Below are positions 11,533 to 23,452 of a stretch of DNA of 64,000 bases, piece after piece. This DNA is from Seminavis robusta (taxonomy: Eukaryota; Bacillariophyta; Bacillariophyceae; Naviculales; Naviculaceae): NCBI GenBank assembly GCA_903772945.1, contig CAICTM010000152.1, positions 1 through 64,000 on the forward strand, given 5' to 3'. Below the pieces are notes generated by a model. It was not told where the DNA came from. It ran no database searches and was given only the letters and a program-made list of their open reading frames with translations. Positions within the stretch are counted from its first letter, which is position 1, and the number at the start of each line of letters is the position of its first letter. A program made the translations under genes and the position numbers.

Positions 11533-12054
11533 CTAGCTAGAGTTTGTCCATTTTGACTGAGTTGACAAGCTTCCAATTATTGGGAGTTTGACTTGCTTAC
11601 CATAGGTTTGTTGAAGAAAACTCCTAGGAACCAGTGTACAGACAAGTTGGCGATGACATCCCTCAGTACCAGTGAATGGCTCTAGATGCTTTGGATTCTT
11701 CACATGTAGTGGGTTGGACCTAGGTGGAAGGCTGGGTGGTTCTGTATGCAAATCACCAGCATGAACAAAGGTCAAGGTTGTGGTGGTATGTTTGCCTCTC
11801 TTGGATGTTGGTTCCTTTGACTCTGTGAACCAATCATAAGCTTTGTTGTTGGTTGCCTCTTCCAAAGTTGGTAGTTCCCTAATCTTCTCCTCTTTGTTGT
11901 GGAGCCTGACATAATAGGGATGGTGGTGATGTTGGTTCGAAGAAGGAGTGTTCAGCGTTTCAAGAACCTCTTTCACATTGGCAACCGGGACATTTGATAG
12001 AAGAGCACAGGGGTTCACAGGCTTCACTGATTTCATGGGGACGAATGGAGCCAC
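11533..12054 (-). CDS. Hypothetical protein, possibly repeat-derived
   Basis: A frame of about 170 codons; the first ATG is near 12036 and the frame is open upstream to about 12138. It is rich in Thr, Pro, His and Lys (a HHHHPYYVRLHNKEEKIREL segment). I see no domain, membrane segment or signal peptide. Its 3' end overlaps a TTGACAAGCTTCCAATTATT word that also occurs at 14700, so it touches repeated DNA. It could be a fragment of a mobile element. Confidence 0.25.
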   Translation of the reverse strand: MAPFVPMKSVKPVNPCALLSNVPVANVKEVLETLNTPSSNQHHHHPYYVRLHNKEEKIRELPTLEEATNNKAYDWFTESKEPTSKRGKHTTTTLTFVHAGDLHTEPPSLPPRSNPLHVKNPKHLEPFTGTEGCHRQLVCTLVPRSFLQQTYGKQVKLPIIGSLSTQSKWTNSS

Positions 12055-13077
12055 TGAAGGTTGGGTAGCATGGGTAGCATGGTTGACAGTACCGGTAGCC
12101 TGGGTAGCAGCAGCAACAGATTTGGCGATTGATTTTCATGGTGGGATAATAGACAGGATAATAGATTTTGTGAATGAGGTGTTCTCAGTGGTCATACAGA
12201 ATATCACACTCAGTAGCCCCACTGGCTAGGTGATAAGAGTCGAGCAACACAAAATGTACAGTACTATCCCGTCAAGGAATGAATCCCATGGTCCCGGTTG
12301 TGACCTCCAACCAACCTCAAAAAATAAGTCTTCTTTTCTGGAGAAATAATGAAGCAATTTGAGTAAGAGGAACCAGCTGGCTACATAGCTCAAATCAAAC
12401 TGTTGACTCTAACTAATACCAATCCAGCTGTTAACCTTCCAAGACCACCCTCTCTGGCGTTGGTGCTCTCTGGACGATGCGGCAAAAAGGTAAAATGTGA
12501 GGAACAGTATCCTAAAGTTTGATAATTTCCAAAATGGTCTCCTAATTTCAAATTACAGTACCAAAATTTTGACAATCTCCTAAACAGTATCCTAATTTGA
12601 GTTTTGATCTCCTATTCAATCTCCTATTTCAACTAACAAATCTCCTAATTTTGACTTTGGTCTCCAAAACGGTCTCCTAAATTTTGATTACCTCCAAAAG
12701 GGTCTCCTAATTTGAAATTTTGATCTCCTAAATTTTGATAATCTCCAAAACCGTCTCCCCTCACAATTCGGCTGGAGATTGATTTGCCCAGCGTCTCAGT
12801 AGGGTACATACTGTACATTAATTTACCGCAACTCAGCAAAAATTATTAGAAGGTTAACCGTAACTAATGTCATACCATACTTTAAATAAATTCCTCCTCT
12901 CAAAGTACCACCACTATAGCAATGCTTCCAATTGGCTTTAAATCTTTGATAATCCTTTGTCATTGGCAGCTTGGCAGCTTGGCAGCTCCATCCAACCGAT
13001 GGTACTCGGACAAGATCTGTTCGACCACTACTAGCTAGTACAGCAAACAGCAACCTCTGTTGCCACACATTTATTGA
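12055..13077. other. Intergenic with AT-rich degenerate repeats
   Basis: No gene seen. The middle part is the short-period repeat listed separately; the rest has no recognisable feature. Confidence 0.5.
12480..12765. repeat. Degenerate AT-rich tandem repeat
   Basis: The phrase TCTCCTAAATTTTGAT(A/T)A(C/T)CTCCAAAA recurs about eight times with variations (TCTCCTAATTTGAAATT, TCTCCAAAACGGTCTCC). Confidence 0.65.
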
Positions 13078-13627
13078 TTGCAATTGATCATCAACTTGCC
13101 ACACATTTATTATTTGCAATTGATCATCAGCCATCACATCCTACAGTATGCCCATGAGAAAGGTTGTCCATGGGATGAAGCCACCTGCAACGCTGCTGCT
13201 GCAAATGGCCATCTGGACATCCTACAATATGTCCATGAGAAAGGTTGTCCATGGGATGCAGATACTTGCACTGAGGCTGCTGGGGAAGGGCAGATGCATA
13301 CCCTGCAGTATGCCCATGAACAAGGTTGTCCATGGGGTGCACGCGCTTGCCACCGTGCTGCTAGAAATGGCCATTTGGAAGCACTACAATATGCCTATGA
13401 AAATGGGTGTGACTGTAATTGGGTTCGTTGCATGAGAAAGGCTCTCCGTCACAAAAAAATTGCACATCCTGCAGTGACTCTATTCTCGAAGGGAGCAGCC
13501 CTGGGATTGGCAGGTCCTTCCCTTCAATACTTCTACCCCCCCTCCAATCATGCAGTGGGCCTACGAAAATGGGTGTCCTTTGCAATTGTTCCCATTTGAG
13601 TTTGTGCAAGCACAAGGCAACAACTGA
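13078..13627 (+). pseudogene. Ankyrin-repeat protein fragment with a frameshift
   Basis: Four ankyrin-like units of 26-27 residues are visible from about 13132, with the signature LQYAHEKGCPWD...AAANGHLDI. This short, cysteine/tryptophan-bearing form is common in diatoms and also in large DNA viruses. There is no F-box or start-proximal domain, and the frame opens without a good ATG. After about 13440 the ankyrin signature is lost in this frame but reappears in another as MQWAYENGCPLQLFPFEF, ending at TGA 13625-13627. A run of seven C near 13536 is a likely slippage site. Ankyrin arrays mediate protein binding; this copy is probably non-functional. Confidence 0.6.
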
Positions 13628-13965
13628 TTTGTTTGATGATTCCTTGTTCAGCTGCCTTGCGATGCTGAGCGAGAGCGAGAGCTAGCGCTAGAATGGAGGA
13701 AAAGACTCCAAATGACACGGCAAAGCGTGTATTGTACCGGTGCAGGGGCGCCCCCTCTGAGGAAACTGGCATTGCATTGCTACTAGGAAGACAGTATTTG
13801 TAGGAATTTCCATTATTTCATAGTCTCGCCTGCTCTAGGACACGAATAGAAGCTAGTAGACTACACTACTCTGCGCTAGGAAAACCATAGTCTTTCTTTG
13901 CTGCAGAGTGTTGAGAGCCAGGCATACCGTCAATGAACGATGCCCGGATAGGAATGGACCGAACT

Positions 13966-14034
13966 GATGAAAATACTGGATGAATCCTTGGGGGGACAAG
14001 CACCCTCGTCCGATAATTGACAAGGCACGAGGCG
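13966..14034. repeat. Dispersed repeat, copy 2
   Basis: Matches 11189-11254 over TTGGGGGGACAAGCACCCTC and the following 35 bases, then diverges into a GGTACCGGTACCGGTAC run. Confidence 0.75.
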
Positions 14035-14204
14035 GCACGGTACCGGTACCGGTACAGAGTGGCCGCCTTGAGGATCCTTCATGTTGTAAGAAAGGTACGT
14101 TCATCTTGATCCTGGCCATACCGAGTCCTCAATCGCCTTGATCCTTTCGCAAAATAAAACAATTCCGCCTTGTGCGTCTCGCCATTACTGGGTTTTGTCA
14201 GGTT

Positions 14205-14292
14205 TTCCAAGGGTGACCTCTCCAGCTCCTCTCCCATCCTGGTACATGCACTCTTGGTTAGGCTCCCGGTACCGGTACGATAGCACAATGAG
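14205..14292. repeat. Interspersed repeat family, copy A
   Basis: Contains GACCTCTCCAGCTCCTCTCC, a TGGTACATGC/CTCT segment and CGGTACCGGTACGATAGCA in the same order as copies B and C. Confidence 0.6.
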
Positions 14293-14544
14293 TGTATCTT
14301 GTCATTGAGGGAGGTAAAAGTAGCAACCAGCCAGCCAAGTTGATTGTAATATCCTCACCCTTCTACTAGCAAGGCATCAGTCGGAGTACTGTACTAACTG
14401 GTGCACCCAGACTGCATTGAATTGATTATGTTGCTGGCTATTTTGCTCGCGTCAAATCAGGCAGCAATGGAGTGTCAGCAGTGGCAACCTATACATCCTC
14501 TCGAGCCCAAGGAGCTCATCGCCCACCAATGAATTCACAATTCA

Positions 14545-14722
14545 AAGGTAACCTCTCCAGCTCCTCTCCCATCAATAGCTAGCTAGCTACTGGTCCATGC
14601 TCTCTGGATTTTAAAAGCTCCTGGTACCGGTACAATAGCAGCAGCGATTGCTTGATTTCATGAGAACTGATTCAACTTCAATGATGTGGTGTGTCTGTGT
14701 TGACAAGCTTCCAATTATTGGG
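14545..14722. repeat. Interspersed repeat family, copy B
   Basis: The order of blocks is CTCTCCAGCTCCTCTCCCAT, AGCTACTGGT, CTCTCTGG, GGTACCGGTACAATAGCAGC, AGCGATTGCTTGATT and TTGACAAGCTTCCAA. Nearly the same order is seen at 18753-18930. Confidence 0.7.
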
Positions 14723-15837
14723 CTTGGTACCGGTATGTCCATTACCTTACGGCAGCACCAAGGGCAACCACTCACATATACCCATTTCAGGGATTCCAAG
14801 CCTCCCCAATTGCCAACTCAACACAAGTAACTCAACACAAAAGTACTGCTTTTCCACCTACCATAAAAGCTGTCTGTAGACTTGCTTGCTAGCTAGCTAC
14901 TAGCTAGTCTGTAATCCTCGTCCAAAACAATGCATAACACCAAAATTACGTAAAATTATGCTTTCGAGGCCAAATCTACGGCAGCCTCAACCCTACCGGT
15001 ACCGAGTTATGAGCCAGCTACGCTACAATGACGGTGCCGTCCTGAATCCAGGATCCGAGTTCAACCAGATCCGTCCGAGCCACCCGATCACTTCTGCAGA
15101 ACTATTTCAATCGATAGTCTACCTTCACTCTACCAAGATGATATATATTACGTCCTCTTTGCATCGGCTGCCCCCCTTTCATGGCTACCGTACTACCACT
15201 TCACCATGACTGGCTCCTCTTGTTGGATATGCTGGAAACAGCGGCAGCGAGCCGATGAAGCGTCTTCTTCCGTTCGACGGATCGATAAGCCTCTTCTTTG
15301 CTCCTGGACAATGGCTCACGATGACGGTGCATCCATGACACCTCCTCTTCCACGGAATGACGCCTGAAACAGGTGCCTATTACTGTATTCGGAGTTTCGA
15401 TCTACCGGGGCGATAACTTGCTTCTACGGATCTACGATACTCCCTTGGTCGACGTGAGCGGCTCTTCTGGCTGCTTCTTCATTGTTAACAGATATTTTGA
15501 CGTTGCTATCGGTACTACAAATGCAACAAGTAGCAGGTGCTCTACTCTGATTGTCTGTCACGAAAAGTGGGCTTCTTCTTTCCATGAATTTCAACAATCT
15601 GCTCTACCTATATTGCATTTGCACTGAAGGAAAGGATGCTCCAGTCATGCAAAGCCACATTCACGTACATGACTCTTACAGTGCAGATTGAGTGCGTTGA
15701 GTGACAGACTTAGCACCTTTCCCATGCATGGAGAAATGAATGGCAAATGGGCAGTAGTTCTGAAACCATCAAAACGGATATCAATGTGATACCTGTGTCC
15801 ACTCTTTTTGGTATCAGTCTTCCCATTGCTTTGTTCT

Positions 15838-18660
15838 CATGCCTGTCCATGCCTATTAAAATCACGAAGAAATCTTCGTGATCACGAGGAAATCTTCGTG
15901 AGTGATGGAAATGGACCCTTCCTTCTCATGCCTGTCCATGCCTAATAAATCACGAAGAAATCTTCGTGATCACGAGGAAATCTTCGTGAGTGATGGAAAT
16001 GGACCCTTCCTTCTCATGCCTGTCCATGCCTATTAAAATCACGAAGAATTCTTCGTGATCACGAGAAATCTTCGTGAGTGATGGAAATGGACCCTTCCTT
16101 CTCATGCCTGTCCATGCCTAATAAATCACGAAGAATTCTTCGTGATCACGAGGAAATCTTCGTGAGTGATGGAAATGGACCCTTCCTTCTCATGCCTGTC
16201 CATGCCTAATAAATCACGAAGAATTCTTCGTGATCACGAGGAAATCTTCATGAGTGATGGAAATGGACCCTTCCTTCTCATGCCTGTCCATGCCTATTAA
16301 AATCACGAAGAATTCTTCGTGATCACGAGGAAATCTTCGTGAGTGATGGAAATGGACCCTTCCTTCTCATGCATGTCCATGCCTATTAAAATCACGAAGA
16401 AATTCTTCGTGATCACGAGGAAATCTTCGTGAGTGATGGAAATGGACCTTCCTTCATGCCTGTCCATGCCTATAAAACACAAGAAATCTGTGGTGATGGA
16501 AATGGACCCTTCCTTCTCATGCCTGTCCATGCCTATTAAAATCACGAAGAATTCTTCGTGATCACGAGGAAATCTTCGTGAGTGATGGAAATGGACCCTT
16601 CCTTCTCATGCCTGTCCATGCCTATTAAAATCACGAAGAATTCTTCGTGATCACGAGGAAATCTTCGTGAGTGATGGAAATGGACCCTTCCTTCTCATGC
16701 CTGTCCATGCCTATAAATCAGAAGAATCTTCGTATACAAAATCGAGAGAAGGATTCATCATCTTCGATCGAAGAATTCGATCAGAGGAAATCTTCGTGAG
16801 TGATGGAAATGGACCTTCCTTCTCATGCCTGTCCATGCCTAATAAATCACGAAGAATTCTTCGTGATCACGAGGAAATCTTCGTGAGTGATGGAAATGGA
16901 CCCTTCCTTCTCATGCTGTCCATGCCTAATAAAATCACGAAGAAATCTTCGTGATCACGAGGAAATTTCGTGAGTGATGGAAATGGACCCTTCCTTCCAT
17001 GCCTGTCCATGCCTATAAATCACGAAGAATTCTTCGTGATCACAGGAATCTTCTGGTGATGGAATGGACCTTCCTTCTCACTGTCATGCTATTAAATCAC
17101 GAGAATTCTTCGTGATCACGGAAATCTTCGTGAGTGATGGAAATGGACCCTTCCTTCTCATCCTGTCCATGCCTATTAAAATACGAAGAATTCTTCGTGA
17201 CACGAGGAAATCTTCGTGATGATGGAAATGGACCCTTCCTTCTCATGCCTGTCCATGGCCTATTAAAATCACGAAGAATTCTTCGTATCACGAGGAAATC
17301 TTCGTGAGTGATGGAAATGGACCCTTCCTTCTCATCCTGTCCATGCCTATTAAATCACGAAGAATTCTTCGTGATCACGAGGAAATCTTCGTGAGTGATG
17401 GAAATGGACCCTTCCTTCTCATGCCTGTCCATGCCTATTAAAATCAAGAAGAATTCTTCGTGATCACGAGGAAATCTTCGTGAGTGATTGAAATGGACCC
17501 TTCCTTCTCATGCATGTCCATGCCTATTAAAATCCGAAGATTCTTCGTGATCACGAGAAATCTTCGTGAGTGATGGAAATGGACCCTTCCTTCTCATGCC
17601 TGTCCATGCCTATTAAAATCACGAAGAATTCTTCGTGATCACGAGGAAATCTTCGTGAGTGATGGAAATGGACCCTTCCTTCTCATGCCTGTCCATGCCT
17701 ATTAAAATCACGAAGAATTCTTCGTGATCACGAGGAAATCTTCGTGAGTGATGGAAATGGACCCTTCCTTCTCATGCCTGTCCATGCCTAATAAAATCAC
17801 GAAGAAATCTTCGTGATCACGAGGAAATCTTCGTGAGTGATGGAAATGGACCCTTCCTTCTCATGCATGTCCATGCCTATTAAAATCACGAAGAATTCTT
17901 CGTGATCACGAGGAAATCTTCGTGATGATGGAAATGGACCCTTCCTTCTCATGCCTGTCCCCTATTAAAATCACGAAGAATTCTTCGTGATCACGAGGAA
18001 ATCTTCGTGAGTGATGGAAATGGACCCTTCCTTCTCATGCATGTCCATGCCTATTAAAATCAACGAAGAATTCTTCGTGATCACGAGGAAATCTTCGTGG
18101 AGTGATGGAAATGGACCCTTCCTTCTCATGCATGTCCATGCCTATTAAAATCACGAAGAATTCTTCGTGATCACGAGGAAATCTTCGTGAGTGATGGAAA
18201 TGGACCCTTCCTTCTCATGCCTGTCCATGCCTATTAAAATCACGAAAAATTCTTCGTGATCACGAAGAAATCTTCGTGAGTGATGTGAAATGGACCCTTC
18301 CTTCTCATGCCTGTCCATGCCTAATAAATCACGAAGAAATCTTCGTGATCACGAGGAAATCTTCGTGAGTGATGGAAATGGACCCTTCCTTCTCATGCCT
18401 GTCATGCCTATTAAAATCACGAAGAATTCTTCGTGATCACGAGGAAATCTTCGTGAGTGATGGAAATGGACCCTTCCTTCTCATGCCTGTCCATGCCTAT
18501 TAAAATCACGAAGAATTCTTCGTGATCACGAAGAAATCTTCGTGAGTGATGGAAATGGACCCTTCCTTCTCATGCCTGTCCATGCCTATTAAAATCACGA
18601 AGAATTCTTCGTGATCACGAGGAAATCTTCGTGAGTGATGGAAATGGACCCTTCCTTCCC
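15838..18660. repeat. Palindromic satellite array, about 32 units of about 88 bp
   Basis: I count about 32 occurrences of the word GATGGAAATGGACCCTTCCT at roughly 88-bp spacing. Each unit is TGTCCATGCCTATTAAAA, then the perfect 20-bp palindrome TCACGAAGAATTCTTCGTGA, then a second, imperfect palindrome TCACGAGGAAATCTTCGTGA, then GTGATGGAAATGGACCC. Variants are mostly AATTC versus AAATC in the first palindrome and CATGCATG versus CATGCCTG. Units near 16440-16500, 16700-16800 and 17040-17170 carry many single-base losses. The array ends at 18650 with TTCAGACAGACCCTACCCAT, the same tail as the related array at 42.6 kb. No open frame in it is credible. Confidence 0.95.
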
Positions 18661-20436
18661 TTTTCAGACAGACCCTACCCATACATCCATTCTATTCATG
18701 CCAGAATGCTCATTTCCGACCTTGGAGGAGACCCTGCCTCCATGTGTGAATATTGTTAATAGCTACTGGTACATGATCTCTGGGTTAACTTACTAAACTG
18801 TTAAGCTCACGGTACCGGTACAATAGCAGCAGCGATTGCTTGATTGCATGAGAACTGCATCCAACTTCAAGCGATCGTTGTTGTGTGTTTGTGTGTTAAA
18901 CCACTGATTGGTCATGTCCAAGCTTTCGTGGGCGCCCCTGAAGCAACCTCATCAAGACCAAGTAAGTAGAACATGCAGTATCATACCGGTAGCTCCCCGG
19001 GATCCATGCTTCGCAGCTTAGCTGTGTGCTCGCAGAGCGAGTCACAGTCGAGTCAGAGTCCAGTCCTCCTACCTGTATGCATAACACGCCGGTGCCAGTT
19101 ACTGGTTCTCAAGTACTCAGTAGTCTACTATGTAAGTTCTCGCGACCGAGCTCACAGGAGCTATTTTTACATGTGTGATTTATACCGGTAGCCCTTCAAC
19201 ACATCCGGACGCCTTGGATTCACCCCAATTGTACATGTACACTCCAAACCTGAATGGGCAAGAAGGCTCGAGTCTGACTCCCAGTAAAGCTTTCTTATTA
19301 TTGAGTTTGGCGCGTAAAGAGAGCTGCAAAAAGCTCGTTCCGTATGGTAAAAGTACCTGTACGTATCGTGCTGGTACCGTACGGTATGACTGCGATACGT
19401 TTAGTGTGCGGTGTGCGGTACGTACGGTACCAGATTCATACCATGAGAGCTACATGTACTTTTAGAGTCTTGGTACATGTAATTGGAGACCGTAACAGCT
19501 CGTAATGATAACCGACATGTAACTCAGAAGCGGCTCTGAAGCTTTTTTACTTTTTTAAGCCCTAGCTGGTCTAGAGATACTAGAGTGATATGCACTATAA
19601 GACCCGCTACAGATTAAGACCATGGTAATATTCTTGGATTTGTACAGTAACTTCTATAGTAACAGTACACAACCTAACTAGCTACTACTAGCTAGTACTA
19701 GCTACCTACTACTACTAGCGAGTAGGAGTACTAGCTACTCTACTACCGGTAGTAGGTGAGCCACTATGCATGTGTGCGAAGATAGAGCCGAGCTCTATGC
19801 ATAGACGTGCTTCAATACGGTAGAGGTGCCTACCGTATCATGTGCTTCGAGACCTAGTTTTTCACTCGATAGAGCACGGTACCGGTACAGTAGGATCCTA
19901 CGTAGACTCAGTACCAGAGGCTACGTGTGACGTCATCCGGTCTAAATCTGCAGAGAAAAAGAATTCACTGTGGAAAGGGTGAAATCTTAAACCGCCCGTA
20001 ACTCCACCAATAAGTACACTATCAAGCTGCGAGATTTATGGCATACTCAACTACATGTGTTCTATCGATTCCCCTCTTTACATGTACTATATTCGATATA
20101 CAGACCTGAAGAGAATATTCCGCGGAACGGTCGGTCTTAATACCCAGATCACTCTAGCTGGCCCTTCCACCACCGAACTTTTTTGAAGTTTTGAAGCAGT
20201 CTTGAATCTTGGGTGCAGTGTATACAAACATTATACTCCAGTAACATACTAGTACTTTCACGGTGCGACACAGGACAGCATCCGAATTGAAAGAGCCAGA
20301 GCCGATGAGCCAGTTGTCAGCTCGTTGGGTTTGAGCGTTGATCTCACATCATCGCCTCTCCCTTGTCCTCTCTCCTATCAACTGGACCGCTCATCAGTAC
20401 TAGCAGTCCATTATCTATCTTATCCGTCTAGCTAAC
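18661..20436. other. Intergenic upstream of the LRR gene
   Basis: No gene seen. Dense in CTAGCTAGTA, GGTACCGGTAC and ACATGTAC words. It includes the third copy of the interspersed repeat and, near 20380-20436, the presumed 5' UTR and promoter of the LRR gene. Confidence 0.5.
18753..18932. repeat. Interspersed repeat family, copy C
   Basis: Shares AGCTACTGGTACATGATCTC, CGGTACCGGTACAATAGCAG and CAGCGATTGCTTGATTGCAT with copy B, immediately after the satellite array. Confidence 0.7.
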
Positions 20437-23400
20437 ATGAGCATGAGCGAGGACTGTAGTAGTATCGGGGGCGGAGGTAGCGTGGTGGATTTGGAGGAGG
20501 TGTGGCGAAGTGGCAATGTCCGGTGGGAAGAACAAATTGGTAGTTTGACGCTATCTCAGGATACCATTACCTTTGTACCTGCAGCTGCCATCACAACAGT
20601 TACTGATGAAGATAATGATAACGGAGTTAAATCCTGGAGTTTGGGTAGCATCAAGAGGTATACCGTCAGTGCCGCAGCGAGTACAATCAACCTAAGGGTA
20701 CAAGGAGCGGGAGAGGACGAAGAGACGACTGTTTCCTTTGGCATGGAATCGCTTCCGAAGGTGGTTGAGCTCCGCAAAGCTCTAGTATCTCGCTTAGTGC
20801 GTCTCCAAAGCATGCAGAAACAACAACAAACAGCACCTAGTCAGACTGATGTTGCATCCGAGGATCAGGCCAGTCAAGAGAAGGATGATGCGGCTACCAC
20901 CGCTACTTCTACTGGGGGTAGCGAGAGCAGTGTGGAAGTTCTGTACGATGCTTCTGTCACTCCACCGTACAACAACTCTCCACAATCCATTATCAACTGT
21001 CGACCTTCCATCCAAATGAACGGCAGCACCATGCTTTCCGCAATCTCCATCAACTCCAACACATCCATTCCAGAAGAAGAAGAAGAACGATCTATCCTGA
21101 ACCAGCAGGAAGAGGATAAGAAAACCCAGGAAGCCAAGTCATCTACCCACTCATCATCTACTGGTCAGACCAGTGAATCCAGCGGTAATGATGATGAGAA
21201 TGAGCAGCAAGCAATCTACCAGAGACCAGGAACAATCAAGGAACTATCTCCACGAACTAGCAAGAAACGTATCAGTACACGTCCTGCAAGTACCAACAGA
21301 GGCAGTGTCATGCACGGCAGGCCATCGGTTGCTGCCAGCTTTCAACAACGCCGAGGAACAGTATTCGATCAAGAAGCTACCTCGGGCGAACTCCATGACG
21401 ACGACATGGTAGCACGAGAGGTATTACAGATGGCCCATCCTAGCTCCCAACAGCAGCAGCAACAACAACCGTCTTCAGACACCAACGACACTGCTGGCAT
21501 GACTATAGAAGAGGAAAAGGAACGAACACGTAGCAACTTGCCAGTGAAGAAGAAGACGAATGAGAGCACTGCATCCGAAGAACTGGAACGGGACGACATG
21601 ATAGCACGAGAGATTCTGCAGATTACTAGGACTCATCACCAGCAACAGGAGCTGTCGAACGATACAACCGGCATGACCATGGAAGAGATCAAGGAAAAGG
21701 AACGAACACGTAGCAACATGCCTGCGGTGCCAGTTCCGGTACTGCAACAAGCCGACGCAGACATGAAGCGAGCTGCTGTTGATGGACTCATTGCCGACAA
21801 CAACAGCACCACCAGAACGGGCAGCAGCAGTAGTCTTTCCGATGCACAACCACAACGAGGGCCCGGTGCCTACAATCGAGCTCCTGGACAGTGTTCTTGT
21901 CGCAATATACCCGTCAGTTTTCGGTGTGTCGGAACCACGGGAAAAGGAGACTATCAAAAGTCTTCCGAGCCGGATTTGGAGGATACCATCGGGGAGGAAG
22001 ATTCCGGCATGAATGGATCCAGTAACCACACTAATGGCACCTCTCAATACCGGCGCGTCAGCTCCGCTCAGAGACGAAGCAGTTTCTTCGACGCCAGTTC
22101 CGGGACGGTAGTCGAAGCATGTCTCGTCGAAGACATTGCTCCCGTTCGATTTTCTGAAGTCATTCCTTCGTGCGTCGAAGTCAAGAACGAGGAGGATCTC
22201 ATGGTGGTCGATAAGAAAACTACTGCCCTTGTCGGTGGGGCCTGCTGTTTCTTCTTGGTGGCCATACTCGTCACCGTCATCGTCCTGATCGCTACAACGA
22301 CGGCATCAGGCAGTGGAAGCGACAGTGCCACAACTGTGACGACAAGTGAAGCTCGAGTATCCCTCGTGACGGATCTTACAGTACCACTCGTGGCCGATCC
22401 TACGGAATGGGATGTTCCTTTGAGTCCTGCCTCGCGTGCCCTTGATTGGATGATTGGAGAGGATCCACTCCGTGAAACAGCAACATTGCAAGACCCCGAC
22501 AAGATTCGACAACGTTTTGTACTGGTCCTGTTTTACCATCGCACCACGCAACAACAAAGTGGCTGGAAAAGATGCAATCCACCAGAGACGGGAGAAGGCC
22601 GTGCGTGCCGACACGTCCTTTTGGAATCCTATAGTTTCCAAGGAGAATACTTCGATCAGCACATGTCCGAACCCTCCTTTCGATGGATGACCGACACGGA
22701 TGAATGTCGATGGGCGGGTGTTCGGTGTTCCGATGGGGTTCATGTGTCGCACCTGCAACTCGGTACGAAAGTGAAATCAGTCCTTTATGGAGTGCGTCGC
22801 CGGTTTCTCTTTTTCTCTAACCACCGGTCGTATTGTTTGCTTTCTTGTTGGCCCAGGCGATTACGGACTGGCAGGATCGTTACCAATCGAGTTGAGCCAT
22901 TTGTATCAATTGGAGGAGTTGGATCTGCAACAGAATAGTCTGGACGGAACACTGCCGGCAGAATACAAGTTTGGCGCCACTGCGGATTTCCCATCCAAAC
23001 TGAAGGTCTTGCGATTGGACCGCAACAAATTTTCCGGAGAGATTCCAGAGGAATGGTGTCATCGTCATCCAGGAGAGGCAACGGCATCCACCACAGAATT
23101 TGCCATTGAGACTTGGAGTCTGGCGTCAAATCAGCTGGTGGGTTCGCTTCCATCTTGTTTGGAAAATCTGCAACAACTCAAGGACTTCAACGCCGCACAC
23201 AATAGGTTGACCGGAACAATACCCCCAGTGGGCGGCTCCAAACTGGAACAGTTGCACCTGACTTTCAATTCCTTGAGCGGCAGCATCCCCAATTCCTTTT
23301 GTGATGGTACGGCAACATCACCACCATTGAGCGAGCTCTCCGTGGACTGCCTTGATGGCACCAGCAGTGTCTTTGTGGAATGTCCATGCTGTACCAAGTG

Positions 23401-23452
23401 CTGTGATCCACAGGAGGATGTCTGTGAGGTCTACCCCAACGATGAACCATAG
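20437..23452 (+). CDS. LRR membrane protein, 973 aa, two exons, no kinase
   Basis: Exon 1 is 20437-22762 and exon 2 is 22857-23452; the 94-bp intron has a GTACGA donor and a CTTGTTGGCCCAG acceptor and joins ...HLQLG to DYGLAGSLP in frame. Residues about 18-130 form a globular beta-rich region with a PH-like look (WEEQIGSLTLSQDTITF). Residues 130-590 are Ser/Gln-rich and include two imperfect copies of a 50-residue block (DDMVAREVLQ / DDMIAREILQ ... KERTRSN). One membrane helix is at about 595-620. Then come the conserved segment SPASRALDWMIGEDPL, a cysteine-bearing cap (CRWAGVRCSDG), about five LRRs and a Cys-rich tail (CPCCTKCCDPQEDVC). No kinase domain follows, so any signalling must pass through the N-terminal cytoplasmic part. 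It is the intact paralogue of the gene at 9.2 kb. Confidence 0.85.

Larger units (their letters stand above)
13628..15837. other. Intergenic, rich in short palindromic words
   Basis: No gene with support. Contains many copies of GGTACCGGTAC and CTAGCTAGC, plus the dispersed repeats listed below. Short open frames (for example 14079-14288 minus and 15373-15627 plus) lack domains. Confidence 0.5.

Noticed and set aside
16303-17291. Open frames of 64-95 codons inside the satellite
   Set aside because: They are repeats translated in phase; unit length near 87-88 bp sometimes preserves a frame by chance.
15838-18660. CRISPR array
   Set aside because: Units are contiguous without unique spacers, the genome is eukaryotic and no cas gene is present.
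9202-23452. LRR receptor kinases
   Set aside because: Both LRR proteins have LRRs and a membrane helix but no kinase motifs (no glycine loop, HRD or DFG) on either side of the membrane.
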